A DNA stretch of 11,408 nt from Anaerolineales bacterium UBA4826 (GTDB taxonomy: Bacteria > Chloroflexota > Anaerolineae > UBA4142): contig DHFK01000077.1 of NCBI GenBank assembly GCA_002400365.1, positions 25,352 through 36,759 of the forward strand. Direction: 5' to 3'. The notes beneath the pieces are model-generated. The model did not search any database, was not told the DNA's origin, and saw only the letters and a list, made by a program, of their open reading frames with translations. Below are positions 7,213 to 11,408 of the stretch, in pieces. The translations under genes and the position numbers were made by a program. How positions within the stretch are numbered: the stretch's first letter is position 1; each line of letters begins with the position of its first letter.

Positions 7213-8235
7213 CTATTCAAACAACCCCTGGTTCTCCCTCACCCAACGGTATAGTCTTTCTACGCCGGTCGGCACATTGACCTTTGGCTCCCAGTCCAAC
7301 TCGCGCTTGGCTTTGGAAATGTCGTACACGCAGACGCGCTGATCGCCGGGGCGCCAATCGCCGCGCCCAACCGGAATCTTTCTCCGGTGCAGTTCTTCGA
7401 GCATGGGCCCAAACTCGGTCCACACCGAAATTGTGTTCGTCGGTCCGCCGCCCAGGTTGTACACTTGACCCGCCACGCGCTCGATGCGCTGGGCTGCCGC
7501 GTCGTACGCATCGAGCAGGTCGTCAATGAACAGCATGTCGCGCACCTGCTTGCCATCGCCGTAAATCGTGATCGGTTTGCCGAGCACCGCCGCGATGATG
7601 AACCACGCGAGCCAGCCCTGGTCTTCCTCGCCGAACTGGCGATAGCCGTAGACTGCCGACTGCCGGAAGACGACCGTCCGCAGTCCGTAGATGCGCTGAT
7701 AGTCGCGCACGTACTGATCTGCCGCGCCTTTGCTACACCCGTACGGCGAATGGAAATCCAGTGGCTGCGCTTCCGACGCGCCGCCGCGCAGATCGCGGTA
7801 CGCGTAGCGCGTTTCTTTTTCGATTACGCCGACGTCGTCCATGCCGCCGTACACCTTGTTCGTGGAGGCAAAGACGAACAGCGGATTGCGTCCCGACGCG
7901 CGCGCGGCTTCGAGCGCGTTAAAGGTGCCCAGCGCGTTGATCTCGAAATCGCTGCGCGGGTCGGTAACGGAGGTCGTCACGGCGACCTGCGCGGCGAGAT
8001 GGTAGATCGCGTCGGCATCGTGCGCGGCGTCAGCCAGCGCGCGCGCGTCGCGGATGTCCGCGCGGATCAATTCGAATTTGGCGCCATGTTTGCCGCGCAG
8101 CCATTCCGCGTTCTTCACCGCGCCGCGGCGCGATAGATTGTCGAACGCGACGACACATTCGCCGCGCGACAATAAGCGATCGACGAGATTGCTCCCGATA
8201 AAACCACAGCCGCCGGTAACGAGGATTCTAGGCAA
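7213..8235 (-). CDS. NAD-dependent epimerase, CDP-tyvelose/CDP-paratose 2-epimerase-like
   Basis: A 340-residue extended short-chain dehydrogenase. TGGCGFIG (7-14) is the NAD-binding GxxGxxG, with FDNLS (D32) binding the ribose. The catalytic set is S124 in FASTNKVYG and Y165/K169 in SPYGCSKG. The stretches HSPYGCSKGAADQYVRDY and FGEEDQGWLAWFI match what I know of the CDP-tyvelose 2-epimerase (RfbE/Tyv) subgroup better than UDP-glucose 4-epimerase, so a 2-epimerisation of a CDP-dideoxyhexose or similar nucleotide sugar is likely; the exact substrate is open. The start is TTG 8235, with GGGAG (8246-8242) six bases upstream and the Rossmann strand beginning at residue 3. The open frame reaches 8316, but the extra 27 codons come from the intergenic heptamer hairpin. 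No companion CDP-sugar synthesis genes are visible in the window. Confidence 0.87.
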   Translation of the reverse strand: MPRILVTGGCGFIGSNLVDRLLSRGECVVAFDNLSRRGAVKNAEWLRGKHGAKFELIRADIRDARALADAAHDADAIYHLAAQVAVTTSVTDPRSDFEINALGTFNALEAARASGRNPLFVFASTNKVYGGMDDVGVIEKETRYAYRDLRGGASEAQPLDFHSPYGCSKGAADQYVRDYQRIYGLRTVVFRQSAVYGYRQFGEEDQGWLAWFIIAAVLGKPITIYGDGKQVRDMLFIDDLLDAYDAAAQRIERVAGQVYNLGGGPTNTISVWTEFGPMLEELHRRKIPVGRGDWRPGDQRVCVYDISKAKRELDWEPKVNVPTGVERLYRWVRENQGLFE

Positions 8236-8241
8236 GTTGGT

Positions 8242-8246
8242 CTCCC
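8242..8246 (-). promoter_or_regulatory. Shine-Dalgarno fixing the TTG start of the epimerase
   Basis: GGGAG on the minus strand, followed by ACCAAC and TTG 8235. It selects TTG 8235 over the ATG at 8316, which lies inside repeat sequence. Confidence 0.7.
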
Positions 8247-8269
8247 AAAATGGAATTGCTGATGATCGC

Positions 8270-8341
8270 AAGGATGAAGGCAGAAGGATGAAAAAGTCCA
8301 ACCTTCCTGTCTTCATACTTTATCCTTCCGCCTTCATCCTT
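8270..8341. repeat. facing heptamer arrays (hairpin) between flippase and epimerase genes
   Basis: The left arm is AAGGATG, AAGGCAG, AAGGATG, AAAAAGT (8270-8297). The right arm 8317-8341 ends TATCCTT, CCGCCTT, CATCCTT. The arms are complementary over about 24 bp with one substitution and a small length difference; the loop is about 19 nt. The right arm encodes the flippase C-terminus and its stop. The unit family is shared with 10796-10841. Confidence 0.88.
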
Positions 8342-9321
8342 TGCAGTTGTTGGTAGGTCAGCCCTTCGTGCCACATCGAAAAGACGCCGAGCGCGATCAG
8401 CCAAAGGTAGGTAAAGGCATGTACGACGAACGCGTAACTCAACGCGGCGGACTTGTCCACTCCGAACACCGTGTTCAACGTGACCTGCGTTCCAAAATGA
8501 AACACGCCGACGTACCCCGGCGAGGAGGGAACAACAACCGCCAACGAGGTGACGGTCATCACGAGGAACGCGGCTTGGAGCGGTAACGGCGCGCCGTTGG
8601 CTTGCAGGTTCATCGCCTGCATCACGACCCAGTACATCACGCCGCCGAGGATCCACGCCCAGAGCGCCCACGCCGCGACGCCAATCAACGGGCGCGGCGA
8701 ACGCAAGATCGCAAAACCGTCAATCAGCGATTCGAGCGCGCGCCACAAGCGCGGGCTCTGTAAGAACGGAATCGGCGCAGTCAAACGACGCAATAGCTGC
8801 AAGCCGCGTTCTTTTTGAAAAGAAAGACTGAGCAAAAAGGCGATGCCGGCGATGCCTGCCGCCGCGACACCTATCGCGCCCTGGCGCGCGACGTCGGGGA
8901 TGTTTGGCACAAAGAGCGCGGTCACGGCGAGCAACAGCACGGCGGTCAAGCCATCGCTGAGCCGTTCGACGACGACGGTGGAGAGCGCGCGCGCCTTGCT
9001 CACCCCTTCGATGTCGCCGATGAGGTACGCGCGCGCAATGTCGCCGAGGCGCGCCGGCAGGATGTTGCTCAGGAAATAGCCGATGTTGAGCGCGTTGAAG
9101 ACTTTGCCCAACCGCATCTTTTGCGGCGCGAACAGCAACTGCCAGCGGAGCACGCGACCCGCATAACTGACGCAGAACAAGAGCGATGCCGGAATCAGCC
9201 AGACGTAATCAATGCCGCGCAACGCCTCAAGCAATTTGTCGAATTGGATGCCTTGAAACGCAAAGTATAGACAGATGAGACTGATCGCAATTCCAATCCA
9301 AAAGCGCGGTGATTTGAGCAT
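8320..9321 (-). CDS. flippase-like / LPG-synthase-type integral membrane protein (UPF0104, PF03706-like)
   Basis: A 333-residue polytopic membrane protein. Family signatures are NILPARLGDIARA (86-98), VVVERLSDG (116-124) and VPSSPGYVGVFHFG (264-277), placing it with the lysylphosphatidylglycerol-synthase transmembrane (flippase-like) family. This family lacks the catalytic aminoacyl domain when, as here, only the membrane part is present; such proteins often sit in glycan clusters and are thought to move lipids or lipid-linked sugars. Start ATG 9321 has AAGGA (9331-9327) five bases upstream. The open frame continues to 9447, but those codons come from the heptamer repeat of the leader. First gene of the operon, about 128 nt after the predicted transcription start. 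The last codons and the TAA stop (8322-8320) are formed by one arm of the intergenic heptamer hairpin, so the C-terminus RMKAEG is repeat-derived. Confidence 0.85.
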   Translation of the reverse strand: MLKSPRFWIGIAISLICLYFAFQGIQFDKLLEALRGIDYVWLIPASLLFCVSYAGRVLRWQLLFAPQKMRLGKVFNALNIGYFLSNILPARLGDIARAYLIGDIEGVSKARALSTVVVERLSDGLTAVLLLAVTALFVPNIPDVARQGAIGVAAAGIAGIAFLLSLSFQKERGLQLLRRLTAPIPFLQSPRLWRALESLIDGFAILRSPRPLIGVAAWALWAWILGGVMYWVVMQAMNLQANGAPLPLQAAFLVMTVTSLAVVVPSSPGYVGVFHFGTQVTLNTVFGVDKSAALSYAFVVHAFTYLWLIALGVFSMWHEGLTYQQLQRMKAEG

Positions 9322-9326
9322 CCGAG

Positions 9327-9331
9327 TCCTT
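9327..9331 (-). promoter_or_regulatory. Shine-Dalgarno of the flippase-like gene
   Basis: AAGGA on the minus strand, five bases before ATG 9321. It decides against the longer open frame that begins at 9447 in the repeat. Confidence 0.7.
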
Positions 9332-9345
9332 GATGGTGGGAGGTA

Positions 9346-9434
9346 GAAGTTGGAGGTTAGATGTTGGAAGTTGGCAAGCGAGCGATTCTGATTTCCAACT
9401 TCCAATCTCCAACTTCTACTCTCCAATCTCCAAC
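9346..9434. repeat. facing heptamer arrays in the leader of the leftward operon
   Basis: The left array is GAAGTTG, GAGGTTA, GATGTTG, GAAGTTG (9346-9373). The right array is TTCCAAC, TTCCAAT, CTCCAAC, TTCTACT, CTCCAAT, CTCCAAC (9393-9434). Perfect 13-bp arms GTAGAAGTTGGAG (9343-9355) and its complement (9407-9419), plus 11-bp arms (9364-9374 with 9395-9405), allow alternative hairpins. The block lies between the predicted promoter and the flippase ribosome site. Confidence 0.85.
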
Positions 9435-9455
9435 CTCTAGCCCGCAACGTGCGCT

Positions 9456-9484
9456 ATTTTATCATCAAGTCGAAGGATTGGCAA
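9456..9484 (-). promoter_or_regulatory. predicted sigma70-type promoter of the leftward operon
   Basis: On the minus strand, TTGCCA (9484-9479, five of six to TTGACA), a 17-bp spacer, and TAAAAT (9461-9456, five of six to TATAAT). Transcription would start near 9449, leaving a leader of about 128 nt that contains the facing heptamer arrays 9346-9434 before the flippase start. Confidence 0.6.
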
Positions 9485-9496
9485 ACGAAAACGCGG

Positions 9497-9527
9497 TTAA
9501 CTCAAAAACGATAGAACGGTGTATAAT
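9497..9527 (+). promoter_or_regulatory. predicted sigma70-type promoter of the acyl-CoA dehydrogenase gene
   Basis: A perfect TATAAT at 9522-9527, with a weaker TTAACT at 9497-9502 (four of six) and a long 19-bp spacer. The start would be near 9534, giving a leader of about 40 nt. It lies back to back with the leftward promoter. Confidence 0.55.
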
Positions 9528-9531
9528 GGGA

Positions 9532-9559
9532 AATGACCAATGGACAAACGACAAATTGG
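9532..9559. repeat. degenerate heptamer array in the acyl-CoA dehydrogenase leader
   Basis: AATGACC, AATGGAC, AAACGAC, AAATTGG in exact 7-bp steps, ending at the GGGAGG ribosome site. More degenerate than the others, so its membership of the repeat class is less certain. Confidence 0.5.
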
Positions 9560-9563
9560 GAGG
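9558..9563 (+). promoter_or_regulatory. Shine-Dalgarno of the acyl-CoA dehydrogenase gene
   Basis: GGGAGG nine bases before ATG 9573. It decides for that ATG over the in-frame ATG at 9540, which lies in a heptamer array. Confidence 0.65.
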
Positions 9564-9572
9564 AATCGCCGG

Positions 9573-10790
9573 ATGAACTTTGCAATTGAGCCGAAACTGG
9601 AAGCAACTCTCGCACAGATTCGTGAGTTTATGCGCGCGGCGGTGTATCCGCTCGAACGCGATTTCTTGAGCAAGCCGTTCCGCGAACTTCTGCCCGCGCT
9701 GAACGAGCGGCGCGCCCAGGTCAAGGCGATGGGCTGGTGGGCGCCCTCGATTCCGAAAGAGTACGGCGGCGCGGGATTCTCGTTCCTGGAAATGGCGCAC
9801 ATTAGCGAGGAACTGGGACGCAGTCCGCTCGGCTATTTTGTCTTCAACGCGCAAGCGCCCGATGTCGGCAACATGGAGTTGCTCATCGCCTTTGGCACGC
9901 CGGAGCAACAGGACCAGTACTTGCTGCCGCTCGTGCGCGGCGACCTTCGCAGTTGCTACTGCATGACCGAGCCGGACTATCCCGGTTCGAATCCGGTGTG
10001 GATGGGCACGACCGCGGTCAAGGACGGCGACGACTATGTGATCAACGGGCGCAAATGGTTTACGACGGCGGCGGACGGCGCGGCGTTCGCGGTCGTCATG
10101 GCGATTACGAACCCTGATGCGCCCAAGCCACATCAACGCGCGAGCCAAATCATCGTGCCGACGAGCACGCCGGGCTATCACCTCGCGCGCAATACGCCGG
10201 TCATGGGACACGCGGGCGACGATTGGGCGAGCCACGGCGAAATTCTTTTCGAAAACTGCCGCGTGCCGCAGACGAATCGGTTGGGGCGGGAAGGGGAGGG
10301 CTTTGCGCTCGCGCAGGAGCGCTTGGGACCTGGGCGCATCTACCATTGTATGCGCTGGATCGGCATTTGCGAACGCGCGCTGGAGATGATGTGCGCACGC
10401 GCCGCAGCGCGCCAACTTGCGCCGGGGCAGCCGCTGGCGCACAAGCAAATCATCCAGGCGATGCTGGCGGAGAGTCGCGCCGAAATCAACGCGGCACGCT
10501 TGATGGTCTTGCAAGCCGCGTGGAAACTCGACCGCGAGGGGCAAAAGCGCGCGCGGGTGGAAATTTCGACGATCAAATTCTTCGTCGCCGATGTACTGCA
10601 ACGCGTGCTCGATCGCGCGATCCAGATTCACGGCGGACTCGGCGTCACCGATTACACCCCGCTCGCGTTCTGGTATCGGCACGAGCGCGCCGCGCGCATC
10701 TACGACGGCGCAGACGAAGTACACAAGACGGTGGTGGCGCGACAACTTTTGAAGGATTATGGTGTGAAGGTAGAGTTAGTCGGAGCGTAA
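9573..10790 (+). CDS. acyl-CoA dehydrogenase, ACAD10/ACAD11-like
   Basis: A 405-residue FAD flavoprotein of the acyl-CoA dehydrogenase fold. Helical N-terminal domain with PKEYGGAGFSFLEMAHISEE (61-80); middle beta domain with SCYCMTEPD (127-135) and NGRKWFTT (158-165); C-terminal helices with LGPGRIYHCMRW (251-262), QIHGGLGVT (351-359) and RIYDGADEVHK (375-385). GNMELL, CMTEPD, RLGPGRIYHCMR and DGADEVHK closely recall the dehydrogenase domain of ACAD11. The classic catalytic Glu of medium-chain enzymes (in YEGT) is Asp here, as in ACAD10/11 (DGPDEVH) from memory. Together with the kinase gene 70 bp downstream this suggests action on 4-phospho-acyl-CoA, removing phosphate to an enoyl-CoA, rather than ordinary beta-oxidation. 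Start ATG 9573 is chosen by GGGAGG at 9558 and by the family N-terminus. The gene is divergent from the glycan operon and probably unrelated to it. Confidence 0.92.
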   Translation: MNFAIEPKLEATLAQIREFMRAAVYPLERDFLSKPFRELLPALNERRAQVKAMGWWAPSIPKEYGGAGFSFLEMAHISEELGRSPLGYFVFNAQAPDVGNMELLIAFGTPEQQDQYLLPLVRGDLRSCYCMTEPDYPGSNPVWMGTTAVKDGDDYVINGRKWFTTAADGAAFAVVMAITNPDAPKPHQRASQIIVPTSTPGYHLARNTPVMGHAGDDWASHGEILFENCRVPQTNRLGREGEGFALAQERLGPGRIYHCMRWIGICERALEMMCARAAARQLAPGQPLAHKQIIQAMLAESRAEINAARLMVLQAAWKLDREGQKRARVEISTIKFFVADVLQRVLDRAIQIHGGLGVTDYTPLAFWYRHERAARIYDGADEVHKTVVARQLLKDYGVKVELVGA

Positions 10791-10795
10791 GCGAA

Positions 10796-10841
10796 AGATG
10801 AAAGATGAAGGATGAAAAAATTCATCTTTCATCCTTCATCT
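10796..10841. repeat. facing heptamer arrays (hairpin) between dehydrogenase and kinase genes
   Basis: AGATGAA, AGATGAA, GGATGAA (10796-10816), loop AAAA, then TTCATCT, TTCATCC, TTCATCT (10821-10841). A 21-bp stem forms with one A-C mismatch and one G-U pair. Stop codon of the dehydrogenase is 10788-10790. The TTTT at 10841-10844 is short and interrupted, so termination is possible but not clear; a partial terminator or mRNA stabiliser between the genes is equally possible. Confidence 0.9.
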
Positions 10842-10860
10842 TTTCGTTGTTGGGGAAACT

Positions 10861-11408
10861 ATGGATGCCGACGTAAACGACCAACCGCGTGCAGTCAGAC
10901 CCGGCGAGGAATTGCCAACTAGCCAACTAGCCAACTATCTAGCCAACCATCTTCCTGATGCACGCGGCGATCTCGTCGTGCGGCAATTTCCCAGCGGACA
11001 TTCCAACCTTACCTACTCGATCCAAATTGGCGAGCAGGAGTTTGTTCTGCGCCGACCGCCGTTTGGGGCGAAGATCAAGACCGCGCACGACATGGCGCGC
11101 GAACACAAAATCCTCTTGCACTTGCGTCCCGTTTATCGCAAGGTGCCGCGCCCGCTGCTGTACTGTGAAGATGAATCGGTGATCGGCGCGCCGTTCTATG
11201 TGATGGAGCGCGTCGCTGGCGTCGTCTTGCGCGCGCAACCGCCGGCGGGCTTGGCGCTCACGCCGGCGCGGATGCGCGATCTGTCTATGACATGCGTTGA
11301 CAATCTGGCGGCAATCCACGCGCTCGATTATCAAGCGGCAGGGTTGGGTGACTTGGGCAAGCCGGCGGGATACGTCGAGCGGCAAGTGCGTGGATGGACC
11401 GAACGCTA
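10861..11408 (+). CDS. ACAD10/11-type phosphotransferase (APH/kinase fold), 5' part only
   Basis: Open from ATG 10861 to the right edge: 182 complete codons, C-terminus missing. The N-lobe of an aminoglycoside-phosphotransferase-like kinase is visible: glycine loop QFPSGHSN (42-49), FVLRRPP (61-67) where the ATP-contacting basic residue lies, helix-C Glu E81 in AREHKIL, LLYCEDESVIGAPFYVMERV (99-118) reaching the hinge, and GYVERQVRGWTER near the edge. These match the N-terminal kinase region of ACAD10/ACAD11 and bacterial LvaA-like proteins, not antibiotic-resistance enzymes. The catalytic HxD and metal sites would lie beyond the window. Predicted reaction: phosphorylation of the 4-hydroxyl of 4-hydroxyacyl-CoA. 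GGGGA lies four bases before the ATG. Residues about 18-27 are encoded by a tandem octamer array. Same strand as the dehydrogenase, probably cotranscribed. Confidence 0.9.
   Translation, partial: MDADVNDQPRAVRPGEELPTSQLANYLANHLPDARGDLVVRQFPSGHSNLTYSIQIGEQEFVLRRPPFGAKIKTAHDMAREHKILLHLRPVYRKVPRPLLYCEDESVIGAPFYVMERVAGVVLRAQPPAGLALTPARMRDLSMTCVDNLAAIHALDYQAAGLGDLGKPAGYVERQVRGWTER
10914..10937. repeat. tandem octamer GCCAACTA in the kinase coding region
   Basis: Three perfect copies of GCCAACTA (10914-10921, 10922-10929, 10930-10937), then TCTA and GCCAACC. Three octamers equal eight codons, so the frame is kept; the product, LPTSQLANYLANHL, still suits the N-terminal helix before the kinase core. 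Confidence 0.9.

Noticed and set aside
8236..8316. N-terminal extension of the epimerase from ATG 8316
   Set aside because: The added 27 residues are coded by the repeat hairpin, and the Rossmann fold with a good ribosome site starts at TTG 8235.
9343..9434. CRISPR array
   Set aside because: The units are only 7 bp, directly adjacent and degenerate, with no unique spacers of constant length and no cas genes nearby.
9465..10745. 426-codon open frame on the minus strand opposite the acyl-CoA dehydrogenase
   Set aside because: It is Arg/His-rich with no family match, lies fully antisense to a clear gene, and covers both predicted promoters. It is explained by high third-position GC in the real gene.
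10796..10846. standard rho-independent terminator
   Set aside because: The stem is AT-rich and is followed only by TTTTCG, not a U-tract; the kinase on the same strand follows at once. Recorded as a repeat hairpin instead.
10861..11408. aminoglycoside-resistance phosphotransferase
   Set aside because: The fold is shared, but the motifs QFPSGHSN, YCEDESVIGAPFYVMERV and the adjacent dehydrogenase point to the ACAD10/11 kinase group.

Overview
The window looks like a piece of a high-GC bacterial chromosome, most likely Chloroflexota (Anaerolineae-like). This is an inference from the gene types, above all a glycosyltransferase fused to a YYY-type (DUF2298) membrane domain, and from the base composition. 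No rRNA marker is present to confirm it.

Left and centre (1-9321, minus strand). Six genes read leftward, apparently as one operon. In transcription order they are: a flippase-like/LPG-synthase-type membrane protein (9321-8320), a CDP-tyvelose/CDP-paratose 2-epimerase-like SDR enzyme (8235-7213), a GT4 glycosyltransferase (7149-5998), a class I SAM methyltransferase (5871 or 5922 to 5074), a GT39-type membrane glycosyltransferase (5077-2975, ATGA overlap with the methyltransferase), and a giant GT39-YYY fusion (2880 to beyond the left edge; 960 codons open in the window). Together they suggest assembly of a cell-surface glycan or glycolipid: making a nucleotide sugar, transferring sugars in the cytoplasm, methylation, membrane transport, and transfer of lipid-linked sugars outside the membrane.

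Divergent control region (9322-9572). It holds good sigma70-type promoters in both directions and two blocks of short repeats.

Right (9573-11408, plus strand). An ACAD10/11-like acyl-CoA dehydrogenase is followed by the N-terminal 182 codons of an ACAD10/11-type APH-fold phosphotransferase that runs off the right edge. In mammals these two activities are fused in ACAD10/ACAD11; in Pseudomonas similar separate proteins act in the levulinate (lva) pathway. The pair therefore predicts breakdown of 4-hydroxyacyl-CoAs through a phosphorylated intermediate.

The most unusual property is not a gene. Nearly every real intergenic gap, and several coding regions, carry tandem arrays of degenerate 7-bp units. 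Unit sequence differs between loci, but three unit families (GGATGAA, GATTTTC, TCCAATC) each occur at two separate loci. At four gaps two arrays face each other as complementary arms, giving long heptamer-phased hairpins. In coding sequence the arrays, and separately a REP-like palindromic element, stay in frame and fall in loops between membrane helices or in an N-terminal helix.
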